Source: an uncultured Slackia sp.
GTDB lineage: Bacteria; Actinomycetota; Coriobacteriia; Coriobacteriales; Eggerthellaceae
Length of the DNA: 8,525 nt
Assembly (NCBI GenBank): GCA_934646845.1
Contig: CAKUEV010000073.1
Location: 1 to 8,525 of the forward strand
Direction of reading: 5' to 3'
In this document: positions 1 to 6,752 of the stretch, in pieces
Layout of the letters: each line of letters begins with the position of its first letter
How positions within the stretch are numbered: position 1 is the first letter of the stretch
Translations under genes and position numbers: made by a program
Notes under the pieces: generated by a model
What the model saw: the letters and a program-made list of their open reading frames with translations, nothing else
What the model was told of the DNA's origin: nothing
Database searches by the model: none

Positions 1-2
1 AA

Positions 3-1817
3 TACGAGGCGTTCTCGCATATCCTTCGAAATGGCTCGGGCTCGATTCGCCTGAAGATCGATGACGTGTTTGGCGATGAACTCTCGAAGGAAGAAAAGCG
101 CACGCTCGCAACGCTGATTTATTACCCCCGGGAGAAATCTCGTTTGGAGCTTTCGAAGGTTTCAGATGTGGCTGCGTGGTACGGAAAAATGCTGCCGCGT
201 CTGATTGCCGTATGCAAACGTGCCGCGCGTAAATACACCCGTTCTCGTGTTCGCAAAGCCTTGCCTGAAGACTTCGCTTACATCATCGAAGAGCTTATGT
301 ATGCCGATACGCGCAACCTCGATAAAGAAGCGTATTACGCTGCCATCGTCGATGCTGTTGTAAGAACTGGCAGGGGGCCTGCATTTGTTGAAGCGTTGTG
401 TGGGCTGATTCAGCGTTTGGCCATTGAACGATTGCACATTATTGGCGATATTTACGATCGTGGCCCTCATCCTGATGCGATCATGGAGGCCCTTATCGAT
501 CACCATTCGGTCGATATTCAGTGGGGCAATCATGACATCGTGTGGATGGGCGCTTCGCTCGGCCAACGCGGCTGTATTGCTCATGTCGTGCGAAACTGCG
601 CGCGTTACGGAAACCTTTCGATTCTCGAAGATGCCTACGGAATCAATATTTTGCCTTTGGCTCGATTCGCGCTTGATGCGTATAAGGACGACCCCTGCGT
701 CGGCTTCGCTCTGAAGGGCCACCCTGACACCATGTCAGAAGCCGAGATTCTGATGAACGTGAAAATCCAAAAGGCGATGGCCATCATTCAATTCAAGGTC
801 GAAGGCGCGCTTATCGATGAGAACCCGGCATTCGGCCTCCAGAGTCGTAAGCTGCTCGATAAGATCGATTACGAACGCGGCACTGTGGTGTGCGACGGCG
901 TGGAATACGAACTGACCGACAAGATGTTCCCGACCATCGATCCTTGCGACCCATATAAGCTCACGCCTGGCGAGCAGGATGTCATGGATCGCTTGGTTTC
1001 TGCGTTCACGGGATGCGAAAAGCTGCAGCGCCATATGCGTTTCTTCCTGAAAACGGGCAGCCTTTATAAAATCGACAACGGCAACCTGTTGTTCCATGCA
1101 TGCGTTCCCTTGAATGCTGACGGCAGTTTGAAAGAAGTCGATGTTTTCGATAAGAAGCTTAAGGGCCGCGCACTCTATGACGAAATGGAGCGATGGGTGC
1201 GCATCGCGTTTTTCGACGAGGATGCTGAAATGCGCAAGCGCGGCGCCGATATGCTGTGGTACTTGTGGCTGGGCGAGGGGTCTCCCTTATTTGCGAAGAG
1301 CAAGATGGCAACTTTCGAGCTCTATCTTATTGCCGATAAGGCAGCGCGCAAGGAGGTGAAGAACCCCTTCTATGCGCTTCTCGACAACGAGGACGTGTTT
1401 GCGGGTATCTTCCGTGATTTTGGCCTTGACTCTGAAACGTCTCATATCATTTGCGGCCATGTACCCGTGAAGGTGAAAGATGGCGAAGACCCGGTGAAGT
1501 GCAATGGCAAGGTCATCATGATCGACGGTGGTTTCTCGAAAGCGTATCAGCCTACAACGGGCATTGCGGGCTATACGCTTATCTCGAATTCGCACGGTTT
1601 TGTGCTCGCCGCGCACGAGCCCCTCGAATCGGCCCAAGCCGCCGTTGAGCGTGAGCTTGATATTCATTCTTCGCGTCGCGTGGTGGAACGCGTGGGCGTG
1701 CGCACGCTTGTTGCCGATACCGATACGGGCGCGAAGCTCAAGGCGCACGTTGCCGATTTGGAGCGTTTGCTTGAAGCGTATCGCCATGGCGATATTCCCG
1801 AGCGGAAAAAATCGTAG
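3..1817 (+). CDS. fbp: Class III fructose-1,6-bisphosphatase, 5' end outside window
   Basis: Hydrolyses fructose 1,6-bisphosphate to fructose 6-phosphate in gluconeogenesis; a cytosolic, metal-dependent phosphatase of the calcineurin-like fold, unrelated to the class I enzyme. The frame is open from base 3, and the residues before the first possible GTG at 66 (YEAFSHILRNGSGSIRLKID) match the family, so 66 is not the start. 604 residues are visible; family members run about 640-670, so roughly 40-60 N-terminal residues, including the first metal motif (SDxHGE type), are missing. Metal-binding motifs seen: GDIYDRG at 444-464, GNHD at 525-536 and CGHVPVK from 1452. The C-terminal MIDGGFSKAYQPTTGIAGYT stretch is also family-typical. 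Stop TAG at 1815, followed by a shared terminator. No frameshift or odd composition. Confidence 0.96.
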   Translation, partial: YEAFSHILRNGSGSIRLKIDDVFGDELSKEEKRTLATLIYYPREKSRLELSKVSDVAAWYGKMLPRLIAVCKRAARKYTRSRVRKALPEDFAYIIEELMYADTRNLDKEAYYAAIVDAVVRTGRGPAFVEALCGLIQRLAIERLHIIGDIYDRGPHPDAIMEALIDHHSVDIQWGNHDIVWMGASLGQRGCIAHVVRNCARYGNLSILEDAYGINILPLARFALDAYKDDPCVGFALKGHPDTMSEAEILMNVKIQKAMAIIQFKVEGALIDENPAFGLQSRKLLDKIDYERGTVVCDGVEYELTDKMFPTIDPCDPYKLTPGEQDVMDRLVSAFTGCEKLQRHMRFFLKTGSLYKIDNGNLLFHACVPLNADGSLKEVDVFDKKLKGRALYDEMERWVRIAFFDEDAEMRKRGADMLWYLWLGEGSPLFAKSKMATFELYLIADKAARKEVKNPFYALLDNEDVFAGIFRDFGLDSETSHIICGHVPVKVKDGEDPVKCNGKVIMIDGGFSKAYQPTTGIAGYTLISNSHGFVLAAHEPLESAQAAVERELDIHSSRRVVERVGVRTLVADTDTGAKLKAHVADLERLLEAYRHGDIPERKKS

Positions 1818-1891
1818 AATCGTTTTCTCTCATCCAGGCATTCGCCCTTTATTGATGCAGCGGGCGTGAGGGAACCTTGGTTGCGAACGAA

Positions 1892-1924
1892 AAGGCCGGA
1901 CGCGCTTAATGCTCGTCCGGCCTT
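1892..1924. terminator. Bidirectional intrinsic terminator between convergent fbp and mtnN
   Basis: Perfect 11-bp inverted repeat: AAGGCCGGACG at 1892-1902 and CGTCCGGCCTT at 1914-1924, with an 11-base loop. It lies between the stop of fbp (1817) and the stop of mtnN (1947 on the minus strand), where a shared terminator is expected. Read on the minus strand the stem is followed by a T-rich run (TTTTCGTTC), so it is strongest for mtnN. On the plus strand the tail (CTTCTTGAT) is poorer in T. Confidence 0.85.
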
Positions 1925-1944
1925 CTTGATAGAGCGAACCCTTT

Positions 1945-2658
1945 TTATGCGAGGCTCGAGATTGCGTGGATCACAAGTTCGGCGCAATGATGTGCTGCTT
2001 GGGCTTCGAAGGTGGGATAGTCGACGCTCGATGACCCGTCGGCCTTGTCGGAAATTGCGCGCACGATTGCGCAGGGAGTGTTCGAAAGGTGGCACACGTT
2101 CGCAATGGCGGCGCCTTCCATCTCGCAGCATTTGGCGTCGAAGGCTTTTGCGATGCGCTGCTTTTCGGAATCGCTGCATACGAAACGGTCGCCCGATGCG
2201 ACGCGGCCCCTATGCGTCGTCACGCCAATTTTGGCTGCAGCGTCGACGACGGCGCAGCTGAGCATTTCATTCATGGGGAAGGCGAGCGTGTCGGCGCCCG
2301 GCGTTTGACCCACGGCGTAACCCAGGTTGCTTACGTCCATGATGTGGTTCACGGCATCGGTCGCCACAACCACATCGCCGATTTCGATGGCCGCGTCGAG
2401 CGAGCCGGCGATGCCGGTGTTGAGCACTGCTCCCACGCCGAAACGGTCTATGAGGATTTGCGTGCAGGTGGCTGCGTTGACCATGCCCACGCCGCACTTC
2501 ACAACGACGACGCTCGTCTGGCCAATGACGCCTTCGATGAATTCCATGCCGGAAAACGCGGTCGTATGCACTTCGCAGCATTCCTGCATTTGCTTTTTGA
2601 GGAGTGCGACCTCGACATCCATTGCGCCAATAATGCCGATGGTAGATTGAGATGCCAT
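1945..2658 (-). CDS. mtnN: 5'-methylthioadenosine/S-adenosylhomocysteine nucleosidase
   Basis: Cleaves the N-glycosidic bond of methylthioadenosine and S-adenosylhomocysteine to release adenine; cytosolic enzyme of methyl-cycle recycling and autoinducer-2 precursor formation. The 237-residue product aligns in order with E. coli MtnN: IGIIGAMDVEV at the N-terminus (Glu16 at the place of catalytic Glu12), NTGIAGSL at 80-87, the SGD at 155-157, CEMEGAAIA with Glu181 (place of Glu174), and RAISDKAD with Asp204 (place of Asp197). All three catalytic acids are present. The ATG at 2658 was chosen because homology begins there and GGAAGG sits 6 bases upstream; the frame stays open to 2928 but that extension resembles nothing. 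Transcribed convergently with fbp and divergently from the phosphate transporter. Confidence 0.95.
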   Translation of the reverse strand: MASQSTIGIIGAMDVEVALLKKQMQECCEVHTTAFSGMEFIEGVIGQTSVVVVKCGVGMVNAATCTQILIDRFGVGAVLNTGIAGSLDAAIEIGDVVVATDAVNHIMDVSNLGYAVGQTPGADTLAFPMNEMLSCAVVDAAAKIGVTTHRGRVASGDRFVCSDSEKQRIAKAFDAKCCEMEGAAIANVCHLSNTPCAIVRAISDKADGSSSVDYPTFEAQAAHHCAELVIHAISSLA

Positions 2659-2718
2659 TCCATTCCTTCCATCTCGTCGTATCAAAGATCGAGCCTTGGT
2701 TCGTTTCTTGTTTTGGTT

Positions 2719-2760
2719 GCATCGTATCGCATTAATGTTGCCGCAGGCGCGCAACGATGC
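2719..2760. repeat. Nested inverted repeats in mtnN upstream region
   Basis: GCATCGT at 2719-2725 and ACGATGC at 2754-2760 form a 7-bp inverted repeat with a 28-base spacer. Inside, GTTGC(C)GC at 2737-2744 can pair with GCGCAAC at 2749-2755 around an AGGC loop; the two pairings overlap at 2754-2755, so they compete. It lies 61-102 bases before the mtnN start and could be a leader hairpin or an operator. No clear sigma-70 promoter for mtnN was found here. Function is unassigned. Confidence 0.35.
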
Positions 2761-2887
2761 GTTCGTGTCAAAAAGCGAGACCCAGAACCGCTGAAATGCC
2801 ATATGTAGGCATAGCAACTTTTTAGCGAGTCGTGCCAAGATGGAAGTTGTGCCGCATTCGTGACTTTTCCCCAGATTGTGCGTGTTC

Positions 2888-2916
2888 GTAAAACATGGGT
2901 AAAACTTCGGTACAAT
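2888..2916 (+). promoter_or_regulatory. Putative Pho box and -10 element of the phosphate transporter gene
   Basis: Three heptamers repeat at an exact 11-base period: GTAAAAC at 2888-2894, GTAAAAC at 2899-2905 and GTACAAT at 2910-2916. The last contains a near-consensus -10 hexamer, TACAAT (2911-2916). No good -35 hexamer precedes it; the first two repeats cover that position. Seven-base direct repeats in an 11-base unit replacing the -35 is the known arrangement of PhoB/PhoP-activated promoters, and the gene downstream is a phosphate transporter. The implied transcription start is near 2923, giving a leader of about 40 bases. The regulator assignment is inference. Confidence 0.55.
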
Positions 2917-2960
2917 AAGCCGCGTCATGCATTTGGCCGCTTTTACATACGAGGTGCTTC

Positions 2961-4010
2961 GTGGCTCTCACGTTTTTTGATTTTTTGTCGCACGCAATGG
3001 CTCAGCCCATTTTGTTCGTCATTTTGATTCTGGTCATTGGCGTAACTGCAGTTTCTGGCGCTACTGATGCCCCGAACGCTATCGCGACGGTCGTTTCTAC
3101 TCGTTGTCTTTCCCCGAATGCCGCAATTGCGCTTGCCGCTGTGTTTAATTTCGTGGGCCTTGTGGGTATGACCTATATCTCTACCGCTGTGGCGAAAACC
3201 ATGTTTGGCATGGTCGACTTTTCAGGTGATACTAATTCAGCGTTATACGCTCTGGTTGCGGCTATGATAGGCGCCATTTTGTGGGGCATCGCGTGTTGGT
3301 ATTTCGGCATTCCGTGTTCGAAATCACATTCGTTGATCGCCGGCATTACCGGTGGCGCCATTGCCATGAACGGCTGGGCAGGCGTCGTTCCCACCGAATG
3401 GGCGAAGGTCATTTACGGCATGGTTTTCTCCTTGGTCGCTGGTTTCGTGCTTGGCTGGCTTTTCACGCGCCTCATCGAGTGGATTTTCAAATTCGTGCAA
3501 CGCCAGGCGGCCAATAAGCTTTTCACCATCATTCAAGACATTGCAGCGGTGGCGCTTTCCTTCTTGCACGGCGCTCAAGATGGTCAGAAATTCATGTCTA
3601 TCGCCATGCTGGGCATTGCGCTTTCGTTCGGTAGCTCCACGCCCGATTCGAGTGGCTTTCCGCTGTGGATTATGGTTATTTGTTCCGCCGCCATTTCGCT
3701 CGGCACAATTTTGGGCGGCAAGCGCATCATCAAGTCGGTCGGCATGGATATGGTGAAGCTCGAGAAGTATCAGGGCTGCGCGGCGAACTTCTCCACGACG
3801 TTTACGCTTCTGGTTGCGAGTCTTACCGGCATGCCGGTGTCGACGGGCCACTGCAACACGTCTGCCATTATGGGCGTGGGCGCCGCGAAATCGCTCAAGC
3901 GCGTGAATTGGTCTATTGCGAAAAACATGCTCATGGCGTGGATTATCACGTTTCCGGCATGCGGCTTTATTGGGTTTTTGCTTGCGAAAATCTTCATGAT
4001 GTTCGCTTAG
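2961..4010 (+). CDS. pit: Pit-family inorganic phosphate transporter
   Basis: Inner-membrane, ion-coupled symporter of phosphate (PHO4/Pit family, PF01384). The product has 349 residues and is almost entirely hydrophobic segments, about 9-10 by eye. The two inverted family signatures are present: GATDAPNAIAT at 33-43 near the N-terminus and GMPVSTGHCNTSAIMGVG at 290-307 near the C-terminus. Also seen are GIPCSKSHSLIAGITG at 116-131, SFLHGAQDGQKFMSI at 200-214 in the central region, and LGGKRIIKSVGMDM at 251-264. GTG at 2961 is the start: GAGG lies 6 bases upstream and homology begins at once. No phoU/DUF47-like partner gene is adjacent, unlike many pit loci. The 11-base repeats upstream suggest control by phosphate limitation. 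Confidence 0.93.
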   Translation: MALTFFDFLSHAMAQPILFVILILVIGVTAVSGATDAPNAIATVVSTRCLSPNAAIALAAVFNFVGLVGMTYISTAVAKTMFGMVDFSGDTNSALYALVAAMIGAILWGIACWYFGIPCSKSHSLIAGITGGAIAMNGWAGVVPTEWAKVIYGMVFSLVAGFVLGWLFTRLIEWIFKFVQRQAANKLFTIIQDIAAVALSFLHGAQDGQKFMSIAMLGIALSFGSSTPDSSGFPLWIMVICSAAISLGTILGGKRIIKSVGMDMVKLEKYQGCAANFSTTFTLLVASLTGMPVSTGHCNTSAIMGVGAAKSLKRVNWSIAKNMLMAWIITFPACGFIGFLLAKIFMMFA

Positions 4011-4101
4011 TTTCAGCTACAGGGGTTCTTGTCCTGCGTTCAATATGAAAAAACGAATTTGTTAACGTTTTTGAAACGAAAGCTTTAGCAAGTGCGTTAC
4101 C

Positions 4102-4129
4102 CTGACATCTGCAATTTTATCGCTTTGAT
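4102..4129 (+). promoter_or_regulatory. Possible promoter of the glycyl radical enzyme operon
   Basis: CTGACA at 4102-4107 (5 of 6 to the -35 consensus) and TTTGAT at 4124-4129 (4 of 6 to the -10) with a 16-base spacer. An alternative -10 is TTTTAT at 4115-4120, which would start transcription near 4127, just before the structured leader begins at 4131. Hexamer matches alone are weak support. Confidence 0.3.
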
Positions 4130-4130
4130 A

Positions 4131-4348
4131 GAGGCCGCTTTCGAGCATTCAGTCACGGTGGTAAGCCGAACCAGCTTGCCGTGATGGCGAAGGCCGAAAG
4201 CCGAAGGGACCGCATGGGTTCGTGTGCGGCGCCTTGGGGCGGCGGGGAATACCCGTCGCACTGTCGCGGGAACGCGGAGTGCTATCGAAGCTGACGTTTC
4301 GCGTGCGCGATCGGCGGCTTGCGGCATTTCGCCCGAGGCCGCCTTTTT
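4131..4348 (+). promoter_or_regulatory. Structured attenuator leader (riboswitch-like, class unknown)
   Basis: About 220 GC-rich bases before the glycyl radical enzyme gene fold into a row of hairpins: TCACGG/CCGTGA (4153-4158/4179-4184, with inner AAGC/GCTT), CCGCA/TGCGG (4210-4214/4225-4229), GGCGGG/CCCGTC (4241-4246/4252-4257, loop GAATA), and GCACT+CGCG/CGCG+AGTGC (4258-4282, loop GGAA). A 5' segment AGGCCGC (4132-4138) can pair over 7 bp with GCGGCTT (4314-4320), closing the whole domain and removing the left arm of the terminator at 4313-4348. That is a P1-versus-terminator switch, so stabilising the domain would turn the genes on. I compared it mentally with cobalamin, ZTP, glycine, T-box, SAM, c-di-GMP and Moco classes and found no match. 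Confidence 0.55.
4313..4348 (+). terminator. Intrinsic terminator just upstream of the glycyl radical enzyme gene
   Basis: GGCGGC at 4313-4318 pairs perfectly with GCCGCC at 4338-4343, followed immediately by five T (4344-4348). A small inner GCG/CGC pair is possible. It ends 8 bases before the Shine-Dalgarno sequence of the next gene, too close to serve only the upstream transporter gene 300 bases away, so it is best read as the attenuation terminator of the leader. It could also stop readthrough from pit. Confidence 0.75.
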
Positions 4349-4356
4349 CGTTATAT

Positions 4357-4361
4357 GGAGG
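4357..4361 (+). promoter_or_regulatory. Ribosome binding site of the glycyl radical enzyme gene
   Basis: GGAGG lies 6 bases before ATG 4368. It fixes the start there rather than at upstream in-frame codons (the frame is open back to 4224), which fall inside the leader and its terminator. Confidence 0.85.
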
Positions 4362-4367
4362 AATGCA

Positions 4368-6737
4368 ATGCGTACGCCGCGTATCGATCGCATGAGGGAA
4401 CGCCATTTCAACACCACGCCGTGTATTACGGCCGAACATTTGGTACTGCAAACGCAGGCTTACAAGCAGTTTGCGGGCGATGCGGTGCCCGTTTTCCGCG
4501 CGAAGGTCGTCAATCATATTCTTGAACACATGAGCTGCATGATTTTCGATGACGAGCTTATTGTGGGTACGCCAACGAATGCCTATCGCGGTGCGAATCT
4601 GCATCCCGATTTCCAAAGCAGCAGCTGGTACGTGCGCGATATCGATGAATTCAGCACGCGTCCAAAGGACCCTTATCGCATTTCGCCTGAAGACAAGGCG
4701 ACCATTCTGGAAACTCTGCCGTATTGGCGGGGCAAATCGATGGAAGATATTTCCGATGCCGCGATGCCTGAATATATTCAGCAGCTCGAGGCCGACGATA
4801 TTTTGTGCGTTGGCTTGGAGAATGGCGTGTCGGGAGAGACAACGTGCGACCATGAAAAAGTGCTGCGTGTGGGTATGCGCGGATATATCGAGGAATGCCA
4901 GCGCAACATTGATTCGTGCGTTCCGCAAACCCAGGAAGACGCCGCGAAGGTCGATTTCTGGCGCGCATGCATTATTCAGGCGCAGGGCCTTGTGACGTAT
5001 GCTCATCGCATGGCCGACGAGGCGGAGCGTCAGGCTGCGGCATGCTCCAACGAGGTGCGCGCTGCCGAGTTGCGCCGTATCGCCGAGAATTGCCGCGTCG
5101 TTCCTGAAAACCCACCGCAAACCTTTGCCCAGGCGGTGCAAATGGTGTGGTTCGTGCACGTGATGTTCCATATTGAGGTGTGCACGACGGCATGCGGTTT
5201 TGGCCGCTTCGACCAGTATATGTGGCCCTTCTATAAAAAAGACGTCATCGATGAAGGCATTCTTACGCGCGATGAGGCGCTCGAGCTCGTTGAATGCCTG
5301 TATCTGAAGGCGTGCGAGGTCTATGAGGTGCGCGATACGTGGTACGCCACGGCATTCGCGGGCTATCCCATGTGGCAGATTCTTGTGGTGGGCGGCATGA
5401 AGCGCGACGGAAGCGATGCGAGCAACGATTTGTCGCTTCTGTGCCTGCAAGCAGCCGACGATTTGCAAACCACGCAGCCCGTCATGGCGTTGCGCGTATG
5501 CGACACCACGCCGCACGAGCTCATCGACTTTGGATGCAAAATGATTCAAGAAGGCCAGGCCAACCCTGGTTTCTTCAATGACGAAACCGCTATGAAGATG
5601 GCGCTTGGCAAAGGTGGTACGCTTGAAGACGCGCGCGATTGGACCATTGTCGGCTGCATTCAGGCGGGCCCTGGCGGCGGCGGAACCGATGGCAGCCCTG
5701 ATGCGGGGTACGTGAACATGGGCAAGATGGTCGAGTTCGTGCTGCACAATGGCATCGACCCGCGCACGGGCAAGTTCATGGGCTTGCGCACGGGCGATCC
5801 GCGCGAATTCACCAATATCGAGCAGTTTAAAGACGCTCTGAAGAAGCAAATCATTCATGCGTATGATCAAATTCGCATTGGCTACAACCTGATGCAATCG
5901 ATCCATATGAATCGCTACCCGGTGATTTTTGCGAGTATGGTCACAGCGGGCTGCGTGGAAAGCGGCAAGTCGGTGCAGCAGGGCGGAGCACGCGTTTCGA
6001 CTTGCGGCATGTATGTGACGGGTGCGGCGAATTTGGCCGACTGCATTGCCGCCGTTGAGAAGTGCGTTTTTGAAGACGGCGACGTGACGATGGATGAGCT
6101 CATCGCCGCCTGCGACGCGAATTTCGAAGGCTACGAGCGCCTGCGCCAGCTGCTGCTCAACAAGCCCGAAAAATACGGCAACGATTCGCCCCATGTCGAT
6201 GGCATTTATCGCGAAATGATGCACTATGTGGCCGACGAGGTTCAAAGCTGGCCCGATGCACGCGGTGGCCATTATGCGTTTGGCATTGACTCGCAAACGA
6301 TGAATATCCCACATGGCGAAGTGACTGGCGCGCTGCCCGATGGCCGCCTGGCGGGTGAGGCTTTCTGCGATGCGTCGAGCCCTATGATGGGCCGCGATAT
6401 TTGCGGACCTACGGCCACGGTGAAGTCGGTTGCCGCGATTGACCAGCCCGATTTGCAGGAAGGCGCGCTGTTCAACCTGCGCTTCGACCCCAAGGGCGTG
6501 CAGGGCGAAGGCGGCCGCCGCATTATCGAAGGCGTGATTCGCACGTTCTTCCAGCATGGTGGCGAGCATATTCAAATCAACGTCGTCGATAATAAAACAC
6601 TGCTCGCAGCTCAGGAAAACCCGGAGCACTATCGCGGCCTTATGGTGCGCGTCGCTGGATACATGGCGTATTTCACCGAGCTCGACCGCTCTGCGCAAGA
6701 TGCGATTATCGCGCGCACCGCACACCTGTCAGCGTAA
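4368..6737 (+). CDS. Glycyl radical enzyme of unassigned substrate (PFL-like family)
   Basis: Oxygen-sensitive cytosolic enzyme that uses a glycyl radical and a thiyl radical to transform an unknown substrate. The 789 residues match the usual length. The PFL-like domain fills most of the chain: GRFDQYMWPFY at 279-289, catalytic cysteine loop DWTIVGCIQAGPGGGGTDG at 424-442 with Cys430, an ESGKSVQQGGAR block at 531-542, TGALPDGRLAGEA at 653-665 and SPMMGRDICGPTA at 671-683. The glycyl radical site RVAGY is intact at 761-765 (Gly764). Characterised dehydratases, choline lyase and hydroxyproline dehydratase have Cys-Val-Glu; here Gln432 replaces the Glu, and the usual WHD motif reads SPD (Asp445 kept). 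The substrate-pocket segment usually reading IESNGHS is IEVCTTA (269-275). It is therefore not a clear member of any characterised type and not true pyruvate formate-lyase, which has Cys-Cys. The activase follows 15 bases later. Confidence 0.93.
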   Translation: MRTPRIDRMRERHFNTTPCITAEHLVLQTQAYKQFAGDAVPVFRAKVVNHILEHMSCMIFDDELIVGTPTNAYRGANLHPDFQSSSWYVRDIDEFSTRPKDPYRISPEDKATILETLPYWRGKSMEDISDAAMPEYIQQLEADDILCVGLENGVSGETTCDHEKVLRVGMRGYIEECQRNIDSCVPQTQEDAAKVDFWRACIIQAQGLVTYAHRMADEAERQAAACSNEVRAAELRRIAENCRVVPENPPQTFAQAVQMVWFVHVMFHIEVCTTACGFGRFDQYMWPFYKKDVIDEGILTRDEALELVECLYLKACEVYEVRDTWYATAFAGYPMWQILVVGGMKRDGSDASNDLSLLCLQAADDLQTTQPVMALRVCDTTPHELIDFGCKMIQEGQANPGFFNDETAMKMALGKGGTLEDARDWTIVGCIQAGPGGGGTDGSPDAGYVNMGKMVEFVLHNGIDPRTGKFMGLRTGDPREFTNIEQFKDALKKQIIHAYDQIRIGYNLMQSIHMNRYPVIFASMVTAGCVESGKSVQQGGARVSTCGMYVTGAANLADCIAAVEKCVFEDGDVTMDELIAACDANFEGYERLRQLLLNKPEKYGNDSPHVDGIYREMMHYVADEVQSWPDARGGHYAFGIDSQTMNIPHGEVTGALPDGRLAGEAFCDASSPMMGRDICGPTATVKSVAAIDQPDLQEGALFNLRFDPKGVQGEGGRRIIEGVIRTFFQHGGEHIQINVVDNKTLLAAQENPEHYRGLMVRVAGYMAYFTELDRSAQDAIIARTAHLSA

Positions 6738-6752
6738 GACGAAGGTTGGCTC

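Noticed and set aside
2089..2808. A 239-codon plus-strand open frame opposite mtnN
   Set aside because: It overlaps a clear enzyme gene in antisense, has composition typical of a shadow frame (His, Ala and Asp runs) and crosses the mtnN promoter region.
2796..2812. ATGCC/GGCAT palindrome as an operator
   Set aside because: Arms are only 5 bp with a 7-base centre, expected by chance in this length, and it is not positioned on a recognisable promoter.
2659..2928. A 90-residue N-terminal extension of mtnN in frame
   Set aside because: The residues upstream of 2658 resemble no domain or signal peptide, while ATG 2658 has a good ribosome binding site and matches where family homology begins.
4049..4072. 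AAAAACG/CGTTTTT inverted repeat after pit as an intrinsic terminator
   Set aside because: The stem is almost all A-T with a 10-base loop, and the T run is part of the stem, so it would be weak. It could add to termination but cannot be called.
4240..4282. Cobalamin riboswitch core suggested by GGGGAAT and CGCACTGT
   Set aside because: The conserved GGTG...AATCC block and the downstream GGAAG...CTGCC block are absent, and the CACTGT bases sit inside a strong local hairpin.
4224..4367. An upstream GTG start for the glycyl radical enzyme at 4224
   Set aside because: That stretch lies inside the structured leader and terminator and lacks homology; ATG 4368 has a well-placed GGAGG.
4149..6725. 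An 858-codon open frame on the minus strand opposite the glycyl radical enzyme gene
   Set aside because: It is the mirror of a long GC-biased gene whose codon use happens to avoid stops on the other strand. The product is rich in His, Ala and Arg with no recognisable domain, and it runs through the leader and terminator.
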